Source of the DNA: Kiritimatiellia bacterium
GTDB lineage: Bacteria > Verrucomicrobiota > Kiritimatiellia > JAAZAB01
Assembly: GCA_028718125.1 (NCBI GenBank)
Contig: JAQUMN010000004.1
Coordinates: 62,001 to 126,000, forward strand
Reading direction: 5' to 3'
DNA length: 64,000 nt
Numbering within the stretch: position 1 is the first letter of the stretch; the number at the start of each line of letters is the position of its first letter. Under the pieces are notes generated by a model that saw nothing but the letters and a program-made list of their open reading frames with translations, was not told where the DNA came from and made no database searches. The position numbers and the translations under genes were made by a program. Below, one piece after another: positions 55,966 to 64,000 of the stretch.

Positions 55966-57747
55966 TCACGGCTTGAAATCGCGCTTGCGCAGGCGAACGC
56001 TTTTCGGCGTGACCTCCACCAGCTCGTCGTCATTTATATAGGCGATGCAGGCATCCAAACTCATCTGGGTGGGCGGCGTGAGAATGATGTTCTCGTCGGA
56101 ACCGGCGGCGCGCATATTGGTGAGTTTCTTGCCTTTGGCCGGATTGACCACCAGGTCGTTGTCGCGGCAATGTTCGCCGATAATCTGGCCGCGGTAAATG
56201 CGCTCGCCGGGGCCCATGAAGAGCCGGCCGCGATCCTGCAGGTTAAACAGCGCAAATGCCACCGTGGTGCAGTCCTGCATGCTGATCAGCACGCCATTGC
56301 GCCGGTTGCGCATTTCGCCGACATGCGGCCCGTAGCCGGAGAAAATATAATTCAGCACGCCCATGCCCTTGGTGTCGGACATGAATTCGCCCTTGAAACC
56401 GAACAGGCCGCGGGTGGGGATCTTGTAAGTCAGGCGCACCATGTCCGCGTTCCGATCCATGGTCAGCATCTGGCCCTTACGGCCGCCGAGTTTCTCGATA
56501 ACGGTGCCCATATAGGCTTCGGGCACGTCAATCGTCACCTCTTCGTAAGGCTCCAGCAGTTCGCCGTTTTCTTCCTTCGTGATCACATGTGGACTGGAAA
56601 CCTGGAATTCAAATCCCTCGCGCCGCATGGTTTCCACCTTGATGGAGATATGCAGTTCGCCGCGGCCGGAAACCTTGAAGCCATTGCCCTCCGGCAGTTC
56701 CTCCACGTGCAGGGCGACATCGCAGAGCGCTTCGCGTTGCAGGCGCTCCGCAAGGTGGATGCTGGTCGAAAACGTGCCTTCCTGGCCGGCAAACGGGGAA
56801 TTATTGGGCAGGAAATTCATGCTCACCGTGGGCGGATCCACCGGCAACGGCGGCAGGGGGCAGGGATTCTCCGGGTCGGTATAGGTGTCGCCGACCATCA
56901 CGCTCTCGAGCCCCGCGACGGCCACGACATCCCCCGCCTCGGCGGCGTCGGTTTCAACCTTGCGGTCGCGTTCGTAGCGATAAATCTTGGTAATCCGGGC
57001 GGCTTCATGCTTGCCCCCGGTCGTGGCCAGCAGCACGGGCATGTTCGGGACCAGGCGCCCCGCCGTGATCTTGCCGATCCCCAAGCGGCCGAGGAACGAG
57101 GAGTGATCGATGCTGGCCACCTGCAACTGGAGGGGAGCCTCAGGCGAGCCCTTGGGCGGCGGAATATATTTCAGGATGGCATCGAACAGCGGCCGCATGT
57201 CCGTGCCGAAATGGTCCGGATCCAGGCTTGCATGGCCATCGCGGGCCGAGGCATAGACAATGTGGAAATCGAGGATGCGGTTGGATGCGCCCAGCGTGAC
57301 AAAGAGATCGAAAACCTGGTCCACGACCCAATGGGCGCGCGCCGCCGGCTTATCGATCTTATTAATGACCAGAACAACCGGCAAATGGAGCGCCAGGGCT
57401 TTTTTGAGCACGAAATAAGTCTGCGGCATGGGCCCTTCCTGGGCATCCACCAGCAGGAGCGCGCCATCGGCCATTTGCAGGACCCGCTCGACTTCGCCGC
57501 CAAAATCGGCGTGGCCGGGCGTATCGATGATATTGATGGTATGGTCCTGGTAGCGGAACGAGCCGTTTTTCGATTTGATCGTAATGCCCCGCTCGCGCTC
57601 AAGATCGTTGCTGTCCATCAGCCGTTCGGTAAGCGCCTCGTTGTCGCGGAACGAGCCGCTCTGGCGCAGGAGCTTATCCACCAGCGTCGTTTTGCCGTGG
57701 TCGACGTGCGCGATGATCGCGATATTCCTGATTGTGTCTGTGTGCAT
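55966..57747 (-). CDS. typA: Ribosome-associated GTPase TypA/BipA
   Basis: TypA is a translational GTPase of the EF-G type involved in ribosome assembly and stress or cold growth. The 593-residue product has [50 protein letters not shown], the EF-G-like domains III and V, and the TypA C-terminal domain ([40 protein letters not shown]). The ATG at 57747 ([16 protein letters not shown]) is chosen; the ORF track extends 49 residues into non-family sequence. It is a single gene on the minus strand between repeat-rich gaps. Confidence 0.95.
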   Translation of the reverse strand: MHTDTIRNIAIIAHVDHGKTTLVDKLLRQSGSFRDNEALTERLMDSNDLERERGITIKSKNGSFRYQDHTINIIDTPGHADFGGEVERVLQMADGALLLVDAQEGPMPQTYFVLKKALALHLPVVLVINKIDKPAARAHWVVDQVFDLFVTLGASNRILDFHIVYASARDGHASLDPDHFGTDMRPLFDAILKYIPPPKGSPEAPLQLQVASIDHSSFLGRLGIGKITAGRLVPNMPVLLATTGGKHEAARITKIYRYERDRKVETDAAEAGDVVAVAGLESVMVGDTYTDPENPCPLPPLPVDPPTVSMNFLPNNSPFAGQEGTFSTSIHLAERLQREALCDVALHVEELPEGNGFKVSGRGELHISIKVETMRREGFEFQVSSPHVITKEENGELLEPYEEVTIDVPEAYMGTVIEKLGGRKGQMLTMDRNADMVRLTYKIPTRGLFGFKGEFMSDTKGMGVLNYIFSGYGPHVGEMRNRRNGVLISMQDCTTVAFALFNLQDRGRLFMGPGERIYRGQIIGEHCRDNDLVVNPAKGKKLTNMRAAGSDENIILTPPTQMSLDACIAYINDDELVEVTPKSVRLRKRDFKP

Positions 57748-58395
57748 ATGTTCTTTAAGGTGCTCTGTTATCTGCAACCCAACAAGCTCTGCGGAATGGG
57801 CCAAACAGATCTCGCGTGATCCTGACCCGTCGGCTATGTTCTCGCGACTGGCGCATACACGGGTATTGCGCCAGCCGCGACGCCTTGCCGCCAAGTCAGT
57901 CTAACGCGTTCCCGTTTGGGTCCCGATCGGGAAACGCATCGGGACGACCCAATCCGCATCGCGGTTCATCCGCCAGGCCGCTGTGCGGCCTGGCGGAAAA
58001 GAGCTTGTCTACGGGCCAAGCCAGATATACACGTGCAAATGTATGCCCTGCTCGAGAGGATTCTATAAAAGAGTTCCAAACAGCGCAAAGGTATTAGCAG
58101 AAAACCGGGAAGATGCAAGCAACAGTTACCCGAAAGCTCATACGGCTCGGGGCCGCCCGCCCTCCAGAAGAATCCTCTCGTGAGGCTCAATGACGTTCCA
58201 TGGAAAGCGACGGGGCTCCGTCGCCGCGTAGGCGAGGATTCTTGGCGCCGGATTGCGCTTGTCTACCCAGTGCCGCATGGTATAGATTTTATGCTCATGA
58301 GAGGAGTTACCCAAGTCGATTTTGAGGCATAATTTCCTGCTCAACATAAGAAAGACACGATGCGCTGATTTGTCAGGACCAAGATCTCTCGACAT
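57748..58395. other. 650-bp repeat-rich intergenic region
   Basis: No gene is supported between typA and the small hypothetical at 58396. The stretch includes GGCGCATACACGGGTATTGC-type hairpin text (57855-57877) resembling the centre of family B. A very strong hairpin, CCGCCAGGCCGC/GCGGCCTGGCGG, lies at 57970-57996 without a T-run. Further scattered GC-rich palindromic fragments follow. ORFs here are short and unlike proteins. Confidence 0.6.
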
Positions 58396-58656
58396 ATGGA
58401 AACACAGCCGAATCCGTTTGTTGTTCTCATCGACCGCCTGGCACAAGACGGCCTTGCTGACGAAGCGGTCAGACTCAATGAGCTTCTTCGCCAGACCGCC
58501 TGGACAACCGGAACGGAATTCCTGGGCGAATTCGGACTTGCGATGAAGCGCATGCGCAAATCCGTTCGGAGCCGTGCGAGCGCCGAGACAAAAGCCGCAT
58601 TCCGATCCGCGGCCAAAGCCGTTAGAAAAGCCTGGCCGCTCATGTTTTGGTTCTAG
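58396..58656 (+). CDS. Small hypothetical protein
   Basis: The 86-residue product is helical-looking and basic at its C-terminus: METQPNPFVVLIDRLAQDGL, ADEAVRLNELLRQTAWTTGT, FLGEFGLAMKRMRKS and a tail AFRSAAKAVRKAWPLMFWF. No family is recognised. It is included because the first 60 residues have a protein-like, codon-regular pattern and an ATG start. No ribosome site is obvious, and it could be spurious. It precedes mfd by about 160 bp. Confidence 0.4.
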   Translation: METQPNPFVVLIDRLAQDGLADEAVRLNELLRQTAWTTGTEFLGEFGLAMKRMRKSVRSRASAETKAAFRSAAKAVRKAWPLMFWF

Positions 58657-58814
58657 CAGCGGCAAAGGATCGAACGACCATGTGGTCCATACGAGCAACA
58701 TTAGCGCAGGACATACTAAACGGTCCCCGACGCGAAGTCTAAACGAGGTCCTGCCGTTCGGATCGCGTAAAGCATTACGATAAAGTCTGTCGAATCCGGA
58801 CATCTGGTTTCGCC

Positions 58815-61800
58815 ATGTTCACCCTTCACATCACGCCCGACATGCGCCGGAAATTGGAAGCCGCGCTGGTTGAAAAGGGCCGGTGCAGGCTCGCCGCCAT
58901 GTCCTATTCCGCCACGGCCTTCCTGGCGCTGGATATGCTCGCCGAGTTCCGGCGTACGGTGGTGGTAGTCACCGACAGCATGCACTCGCTGGACGAAATG
59001 CGCCGGAACCTGCTGGCCCTGGCCGGCGCGCACCCGGAGCGCATTTTATATTATCCCGCCTGGGAAACGCTGCCCGGGAGAGCAAACGGACGCCAGACGC
59101 CAGACGCCAGACGCCAGACAGGAGAAGAAGGATACCAGAAGCGAGAAGACGGAAAACTGAAAACGGGAAACGGACGCCAGAAGCACGAGGGCGTTCAAAC
59201 GGAGGTGGTCGGCGAACGCCTGCAGACCCTGGAACGGCTAAGCGCACTCCAGGCGCCGGTGGTCATCGCCACCTGCGTGCAGGCCCTGATGCAGATGGCG
59301 CTCTCTCCCGCCGCGCTCAAGGCTCACACCTTCCGGGTCGCACTCGGTGAGGAGCATGACCCGGAAACGCTGGCCAAGCAACTTGAGCAAACCGGCTATG
59401 CTTTCGAGCCGGAAGTCCAGGCCAAGGGTCAGGCCGCCTGGCGCGGCGGACTCCTCGATGTCTGGCCGCTTAACGAGGCGGCCCCGTTCCGAATCGAATT
59501 TGTCGGCTCCACGGTGGAAACGATCCGCTCGTTCGATTCCGCCAGCCAGCGTTCGTTCAAACGCGAGAAGGAAGCGATACTTCCGCCAGTCGACGAATGG
59601 AGTTTGATGAGGGCAACGCCGCGTGAGGCTTGCCCGCCTCTGGAGGGGCACGCCTATAAAATCCCGCCGGGTCAGGGGACCCGGCCTACAGAAAATTATA
59701 GGCCCGGTGCCCACACCGGGCGCACCGAGGCCGAAGCACATTGCCTTTTCATGAATTACCTGCCGCCGGAACTGATTTATTTCTGGTCGGAACCCGTGAC
59801 CGGCGATTTTTCATCCGCCGCCCGCCATCCTACTAGTATCCGCCATCACGCGGCCATCTACCAGGAAGCTTTGGACGAAGCCAAGGTCCATGACCTGACC
59901 ATTCCCTTCACCCGGATTCACCAAGTTATCATGGAAAATCCGCGCGCATGGCAATGCCTGCCGGATCCGGTGTTCGATATCGCGGATGAAGTCGAAGAGC
60001 AAGTTGGGCCGCCACTGATAGAGACGAAAAACACTGGATTCCCGATCAAGTCGGGAATGACAAACCATGCCACGTCTGTTCTGTCATTCCCGCGAAAGCG
60101 GGAATCCATTCCATGTTCTGAATCTCCCGCACATCAAGCTTCGACCGCCGACTGGCCCCCGCCCGCACCGAATGTGGATCTAGGCTTCCGATCCGTAACC
60201 GACCTGGCCGCCCCGCGCCGCGACCTGCTGACGCCGGACATCTTTGCCGAGCATCGCCGCCAGTGGCTGGCGAGTCTGGCCGAACGCGCTCAGCACGGCT
60301 TGCGCGTGCATATCTTTTTTTATACCCAGGGGGCATTGGACCGGTTCCGCGAGATGAACCCGGAGCCCGCTTTCCATTTGCATGTGGGGATGCTTTCGGA
60401 TGGCTTCATGCAAGCGGATCTTCAACTGGCCGTGCTCTCCGAATCCAACCTGCTGGGCCGGCCAAAATTGCTTCCTGACCGCGCCGCGCGGACACGTCCA
60501 ACCTCGCGGAGAGCCGGGGCTGGGACGTCGGCGGGGGAAACCATTACCGACTGGACCAACCTGGAGCCGGGCAATCTCGTGGTACACGTGGATCACGGCA
60601 TTGGCCGGTACCTAGGGCTTTATGAGATCATGTTCAACGGTAAGCGCCAGGAGGCGCTGGCCATTGAATATGCCGACAAGGCCAAGCTCTACGTCCCCGT
60701 GTCGCAGGCCCACCTGCTGAGCCGTTATGTCGGCGTGGGCAAGCACGCGCCCCCGCTGCACCGGCTGGGCAGCGCGCGCTGGTCGCGCGAAAAGGACGCC
60801 GCCGAGCGCGCCGTGCGCGATTTAGCCGCCGGCCTTCTGGAAATCCAGGCCGCGCGCGAATCAATGGCCGGGTTCGCTTTCCAGAGCGATACTCCCTGGC
60901 AGAACGAATTTGAGGCATCGTTCCCTTACCAGGAAACCGATGACCAGGAACGCGCCATCCACGACGTCAAGCGCGACATGGAAGCCAGCCGGCCCATGGA
61001 CCGGCTGATCTGCGGAGATGTCGGCTACGGCAAGACCGAGGTGGCCATGCGCGCCGCCTTCAAGTGCGTCATGAGCGGCAAGCAGGTGGCCGTGCTCGTG
61101 CCGACCACTGTCCTGGCCCAACAGCATTACAACGTGTTCGCCGAACGCATGGCGGCCTACCCGGTGCGTGTGGAGCTGCTCTGCCGATTCCGCACGCTCC
61201 AGGAACAGGGAACCGTCGTGCGCGCGCTTTTCACGGGCGCCGTGGATATCGTCATCGGCACGCACCGGCTGATCCAGCCGGACGTGCGTTTCAAGGACCT
61301 CGGGCTGGTGATTATCGACGAAGAACAGCGGTTCGGCGTCGGCCACAAGGAGCGCTTCAAGCATCTCCAGCAGCTCGTGGACGTGCTGACGCTTACAGCC
61401 ACGCCCATCCCGCGCACGCTTTACATGAGCCTGACGGGCGCCAAGGAAATCAGCGTGATCCAGACCTCGCCCAAGGCCCGCCAGCCCATTGAAACCATCG
61501 TGGCGAAAGCCGAAGACCCCGTCATCCGCGACGCCATTTTGCGCGAGCTGAACCGGGGCGGTCAAATTTATTACCTGCACAACCGCGTTCATTCCATTGA
61601 GCATGTTCGCGCGCGTCTGGAAAAACTTGTGCCTGAGGCTCGCATGGTCGTCGCCCACGGCCAGATGCCGACCTCGGTGCTGGCGCACATCATGCAGGAT
61701 TTTGCGCGCGGCGATTATGACCTTATCCTGTGCACGACGATCATTGAAAGCGGGCTGGACATTCCAAACGTCAACACGATCCTCATCGACCGGGCCGACC

Positions 61801-62579
61801 GGTTCGGGATGGCGGATCTCTACCAGCTTCGCGGGCGGGTGGGTCGCTCCAGCCGCAAGGCCTACGCTTACATGCTTCTGCCGGTGCACGGGCATCTCAT
61901 GGACGGCGCGGGCCAGCGTATCCAGGCGATCCTGGAACACACGGAACTGGGGGCCGGGTTCCGGCTGGCCATACGCGACTTGGAAATCCGCGGGGCGGGC
62001 AACCTGCTGGGGCCTGAGCAGAGCGGGCACATTGCCGCCATCGGGTTCGATTTATACTGCCAGCTCTTGCGCCACACGATTGCCCAGATGGCAAAGGTCC
62101 CGGCCTCCCGGAAAGCCGGGGCGTCAAGCCCCACGCGGATTGTCAACGTGGAAGTTATCCTGGACTTTATCGATCTTTCGGCCCAGGCGGCGGAAGAGGC
62201 GCACTCGGCGTTTCTGCCCGTGGCCTACGTAGAGGATGAGCGCCTGCGGATCAGCGTATATCGCCAGATTGCTTCCGCCATAACCCTTGAAGAAATAGCC
62301 GGCCTGCGCGAGGAATTCAAGGACCGGTTCGGCCCCCTACCCCCGCCGTTGGACCGCCTGCTCAAGATCGCCGCCCTGCGGATCCTGGCAACGGAAAAAA
62401 AGATTACGGCGATCGAAGTGCAGAAAGGCAAAGTCATCTTTCACCGGCACGAGGAACTTCTGCAGATCAAGAACCGTTTCCCGCGCCTGCACGCCAAGGG
62501 CGTGGATGCGCAGCTGGACGAAATCCAGCAGTGGCTTAAGCGCGTGGAGGACCAGGGGTTTTCACCGGACCACGCGTAA
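58815..62579 (+). CDS. mfd: Transcription-repair coupling factor Mfd with three in-frame repeat inserts
   Basis: Mfd displaces stalled RNA polymerase and recruits UvrA. The 1254-residue product contains UvrB-like N-terminal domains, the RNA polymerase-interacting domain ([33 protein letters not shown]-like) and an SF2 translocase module: [20 protein letters not shown] (Walker A), [30 protein letters not shown] and [20 protein letters not shown]-terminal TRCF domain follows. Typical Mfd is about 1150 residues. The excess is explained by three inserts: a heptamer array (about residues 93-130), a double hairpin (about 275-305) and an FPRKRES-type palindrome (about 404-436), all in frame. The catalytic module is intact. 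Confidence 0.95.
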   Translation: MFTLHITPDMRRKLEAALVEKGRCRLAAMSYSATAFLALDMLAEFRRTVVVVTDSMHSLDEMRRNLLALAGAHPERILYYPAWETLPGRANGRQTPDARRQTGEEGYQKREDGKLKTGNGRQKHEGVQTEVVGERLQTLERLSALQAPVVIATCVQALMQMALSPAALKAHTFRVALGEEHDPETLAKQLEQTGYAFEPEVQAKGQAAWRGGLLDVWPLNEAAPFRIEFVGSTVETIRSFDSASQRSFKREKEAILPPVDEWSLMRATPREACPPLEGHAYKIPPGQGTRPTENYRPGAHTGRTEAEAHCLFMNYLPPELIYFWSEPVTGDFSSAARHPTSIRHHAAIYQEALDEAKVHDLTIPFTRIHQVIMENPRAWQCLPDPVFDIADEVEEQVGPPLIETKNTGFPIKSGMTNHATSVLSFPRKRESIPCSESPAHQASTADWPPPAPNVDLGFRSVTDLAAPRRDLLTPDIFAEHRRQWLASLAERAQHGLRVHIFFYTQGALDRFREMNPEPAFHLHVGMLSDGFMQADLQLAVLSESNLLGRPKLLPDRAARTRPTSRRAGAGTSAGETITDWTNLEPGNLVVHVDHGIGRYLGLYEIMFNGKRQEALAIEYADKAKLYVPVSQAHLLSRYVGVGKHAPPLHRLGSARWSREKDAAERAVRDLAAGLLEIQAARESMAGFAFQSDTPWQNEFEASFPYQETDDQERAIHDVKRDMEASRPMDRLICGDVGYGKTEVAMRAAFKCVMSGKQVAVLVPTTVLAQQHYNVFAERMAAYPVRVELLCRFRTLQEQGTVVRALFTGAVDIVIGTHRLIQPDVRFKDLGLVIIDEEQRFGVGHKERFKHLQQLVDVLTLTATPIPRTLYMSLTGAKEISVIQTSPKARQPIETIVAKAEDPVIRDAILRELNRGGQIYYLHNRVHSIEHVRARLEKLVPEARMVVAHGQMPTSVLAHIMQDFARGDYDLILCTTIIESGLDIPNVNTILIDRADRFGMADLYQLRGRVGRSSRKAYAYMLLPVHGHLMDGAGQRIQAILEHTELGAGFRLAIRDLEIRGAGNLLGPEQSGHIAAIGFDLYCQLLRHTIAQMAKVPASRKAGASSPTRIVNVEVILDFIDLSAQAAEEAHSAFLPVAYVEDERLRISVYRQIASAITLEEIAGLREEFKDRFGPLPPPLDRLLKIAALRILATEKKITAIEVQKGKVIFHRHEELLQIKNRFPRLHAKGVDAQLDEIQQWLKRVEDQGFSPDHA
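59091..59118. repeat. CGCCAGA heptamer array within mfd
   Basis: Four tandem CGCCAGA heptamers (59091-59118), followed by related purine-rich text (ACGCCAGAAG at 59174), encode [10 protein letters not shown] in Mfd, which is not family sequence. The unit is the reverse-strand relative of the TCGTCTG-type heptamers at 32838 and 33051. Confidence 0.75.
59660..59722. repeat. Double-hairpin repeat within mfd
   Basis: CCGGGT/ACCCGG (59667-59684) and GCCCGGTG/CACCGGGC (59702-59721) are two hairpins joined by CCTACAGAAAATTATAG. The segment, in frame, encodes Pro/Gly-rich sequence ([20 protein letters not shown]) that interrupts the UvrB-like region of Mfd. Confidence 0.75.
60036..60107. repeat. FPRKRES-type palindromic repeat within mfd
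   Basis: GGATTCCCGATCAAGTCGGG and, 40 bp later, TCATTCCCGCGAAAGCGGGA are the same two blocks as in the element at 35187-35320 but in reverse order. Translated in frame they give GFPIKSGMT and SFPRKRES, an artefactual peptide known from many genomes, inside Mfd. Confidence 0.85.
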
Positions 62580-62596
62580 GCGCGCCCGCCTTATCG

Positions 62597-63607
62597 CTAC
62601 GCATCGCCGATATTGACTTGGAGGCCGGCAAGGATTTTTCGGCAATACGTGCATGCCCCGCATTGTTTATGGCAATGCATCGTCCGGTCAAACCAATCCT
62701 CAGGAAAGCGGTCGTTAATCATTACCTGCGGATAAAACGCCGGCCCAAACCCCGGTTCCATCAGATCCGGCAAGTTGCCATGAAATTTTCCACGGGCATA
62801 TGCGTCGATCACCAGCCGGGGATTATCGTGCATGCGGGTGGCCAGCTTATACCCGCCGCGAAAAAAACGGCCGTGCTGTTCGATATCCTCCGGCCGGATC
62901 CAGGAACCTTGCAGGAAACCGGGCCAATGTTCCTTGCGCGCATACCAGGCCCGGCAGAGGGTGGCGATTCCCGGGACATTGTCATGACTGTTGACGGCCG
63001 TTTCATGGGCCACGACGTTGTCATGGAATGTCTGGAACGCGCAGAAGTTGAGACACCCGCTGTTGGCCAGCACATGCAACTGCTTGCCGCTGGCTTCCGC
63101 CCAGGCTTGAAGTTCCGCCAGGCGCTCCGGATCGCGGTTATATTCCCGCTGCAAGGTATAACTTTGGTAAATGTCCTTGACGTAGCTCATGCCGGCAACC
63201 GTGCCAAGGCGCATGTTGACCGAGGCGCGGATATCGATTGCAGGGAAATGCTTCTTAACGGCGCCGGCAATCAGCGGCGACATCGTGGTGATCGCGTCCA
63301 GGCCGGTCGTATCCATCAACTGCTTGACAATGGCCACGGCATGGTCCGCCAGTTCCCGGGAAAGGGCCTGCCCGCCATAGCATGAAGCATTGAACAGTAG
63401 CTGAAGTTTGATGCCCCACGACTTGATCCGCTGCAGCTCGGTTTGCAGCCGGGTTATCCCCTCCGGTTCCACCGGCGCCCGGCCGGACGGCTCTCCCGGC
63501 CAGGCGAAGTATACTTCCCGGATCTGATCCTGATAATCCCGGACAATATCCGCAAAGCATTCCGACGCTTCGGGCAATAGCTTATAGCCGACCGAGAACC
63601 TGCGCAT
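62597..63607 (-). CDS. TIM-barrel protein with C-terminal Cys cluster (U32-peptidase-like)
   Basis: The 336-residue protein resembles U32-peptidase/UbiU-like TIM-barrel proteins: VGYKLLPEASECFADIVRDY, LLFNASCYGGQALSRELADH, TTMSPLIAGAVKKHFPAIDI, VLANSGCLNFCAFQTFHDNV. The C-terminus carries CHKQCGACTYCRKIL, a Cys-x3-Cys-x2-Cys-x2-Cys cluster able to hold a [4Fe-4S] centre, as in U32 proteins. It starts one base after the stop of the Fe-S protein upstream (TGACATG) with GGAGG close by, so the two are translationally coupled. Members act in hydroxylation of quinones or tRNA, or in peptide processing; which applies here is unknown. Confidence 0.7.
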   Translation of the reverse strand: MRRFSVGYKLLPEASECFADIVRDYQDQIREVYFAWPGEPSGRAPVEPEGITRLQTELQRIKSWGIKLQLLFNASCYGGQALSRELADHAVAIVKQLMDTTGLDAITTMSPLIAGAVKKHFPAIDIRASVNMRLGTVAGMSYVKDIYQSYTLQREYNRDPERLAELQAWAEASGKQLHVLANSGCLNFCAFQTFHDNVVAHETAVNSHDNVPGIATLCRAWYARKEHWPGFLQGSWIRPEDIEQHGRFFRGGYKLATRMHDNPRLVIDAYARGKFHGNLPDLMEPGFGPAFYPQVMINDRFPEDWFDRTMHCHKQCGACTYCRKILAGLQVNIGDA

Positions 63608-63608
63608 G

Positions 63609-64000
63609 TCAGCCTCCGTTGGATGAATCCAGGCGCGTGGCCGTGGGTTTCACATCCTTTTTCCAGTCGGCCGGCAGAGACCAGGGTTTGCGTTTCCGGA
63701 ATGGCTCCTTGAACTTGTTCTTCAGCACGCCTTTTTGTTCCAGATGCACCATGCAGGCCCGCATGCATCCACGGGCGCCTTCCAGCGCCTCGCCGTGCCA
63801 GAAAATACGTTCCGGCTGGTCCGCATAAAAGGGGTTGGCCTCCGGCGCGCCGCCGTGGAACGCGGCCCGGCAACGGACCTCATCCAGTTTACCCCATTCC
63901 ACATCCCGCCCGGCAATCCTGATCTTAACGGTTTCCTTCGTGCTGATGGCTTGGCCTGCGCAGGCCTTGGCGCACTGCATGCACCGGTCACAGATTTTTC
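63609..64000 (-). CDS. 4Fe-4S protein, 5' end outside window
   Basis: Reading in from the window edge, the frame gives KICDRCMQCAKACAGQAIS, a ferredoxin-type CxxCxxCxxxC cluster, then RCRAAFHGGAPEANPFYADQ and a further Cys-rich stretch, ARGCMRACMVHLEQKGVLKN. The C-terminal FKEPFRKRKPWSLP is basic. The gene continues beyond 64000, so domain architecture is not known; the visible part is compatible with QueG-like or reductive-dehalogenase-like Fe-S proteins, without being diagnostic. It is cotranscribed with the U32-like gene after it. Confidence 0.7.
   Translation of the reverse strand, partial: KICDRCMQCAKACAGQAISTKETVKIRIAGRDVEWGKLDEVRCRAAFHGGAPEANPFYADQPERIFWHGEALEGARGCMRACMVHLEQKGVLKNKFKEPFRKRKPWSLPADWKKDVKPTATRLDSSNGG

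Noticed and set aside
55741-57819. 692-aa plus-strand ORF
   Set aside because: Antisense shadow of typA that also runs through repeat family B; no family features.
57970-57996. Rho-independent terminator
   Set aside because: The 12-bp hairpin is strong, but neither strand has a T-run after it, and it lies upstream, not downstream, of typA.
60861-62030. 389-aa minus-strand ORF
   Set aside because: Shadow of the Mfd helicase domain.
1-64000. tRNA or rRNA genes
   Set aside because: I looked for T-loop (GGTTCGAATCC-like) and conserved rRNA text on both strands and saw none; a tRNAscan-SE run would settle it.

Overview
The window looks like a chromosomal piece of a Gram-negative bacterium of the PVC group, probably a Kiritimatiellota/Lentisphaerota-type lineage known mainly from metagenomes. 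The grounds are arabinose-5-phosphate isomerase (KDO/LPS synthesis), PdxB, CstA, a corrinoid-type MttB homologue without pyrrolysine, UroD-like and FAD-dependent oxidoreductase families common in that group, a REP-associated transposase remnant, and moderately high GC. The lineage is inferred from family content, not from a marker-gene search. I saw no rRNA, tRNA, CRISPR array, plasmid or phage module.

Layout. 0-12.3 kb: rlmN, then a loose, mostly plus-strand series of accessory genes: small membrane proteins, a pentapeptide-repeat protein, an SDR, a transposase fragment, a UroD-like protein, an M55 peptidase, a lipoprotein, a decayed methyltransferase, an FAD oxidoreductase, YccF, a VOC fragment, a one-domain asparaginase and an esterase. 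12.3-18.1 kb (minus): cstA-kdsD-pdxB, plus a methyltransferase-epimerase fusion. 18.3-23.6 kb (plus): nucleoside salvage (pyrimidine phosphorylase, purine phosphorylase, cytidine deaminase), an MBL hydrolase and the CCA-adding enzyme. 23.7-27.3 kb: a zinc-ribbon protein, a TPR protein, an amidohydrolase and a DegT aminotransferase. 27.7-35.1 kb: glycogen cluster (CBM48 protein, glgP, glgA, glgB). 35.3-38.4 kb: ferredoxin-nitroreductase, MttB-like methyltransferase and a membrane protein between inverted repeats. 38.6-41.2 kb: a c-di-AMP (ydaO/yuaA) riboswitch leading a KimA-type potassium transporter. 41.5-50.5 kb: WbuC-like cupin, a second RlmN-like enzyme, histidine phosphatase, SPFH protein, EamA transporter, divergent HisF, MmuM-MetF fusion, pirin and Mrr-type nuclease. 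50.8-55.6 kb (minus): ArsR-like regulator bracketed by 34-bp palindromes, MATE pump, aminotransferase, EttA. 55.9-64 kb: TypA, a small hypothetical protein, Mfd, and a translationally coupled TIM-barrel/Fe-S pair running off the window end.

The dominant theme is an unusually dense load of short dispersed repeats: at least three families with several copies each, plus heptamer arrays and palindromes. Many sit in intergenic DNA, but several lie in frame inside conserved genes: three in mfd, one in cdd, one in glgP and one at the glgB N-terminus. One copy supplies the C-terminus and stop codon of the purine phosphorylase, and another sits in the leader between the c-di-AMP riboswitch and kimA. 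This resembles the coding palindromic elements (RPE) of Rickettsia and is the most unusual feature of the window.
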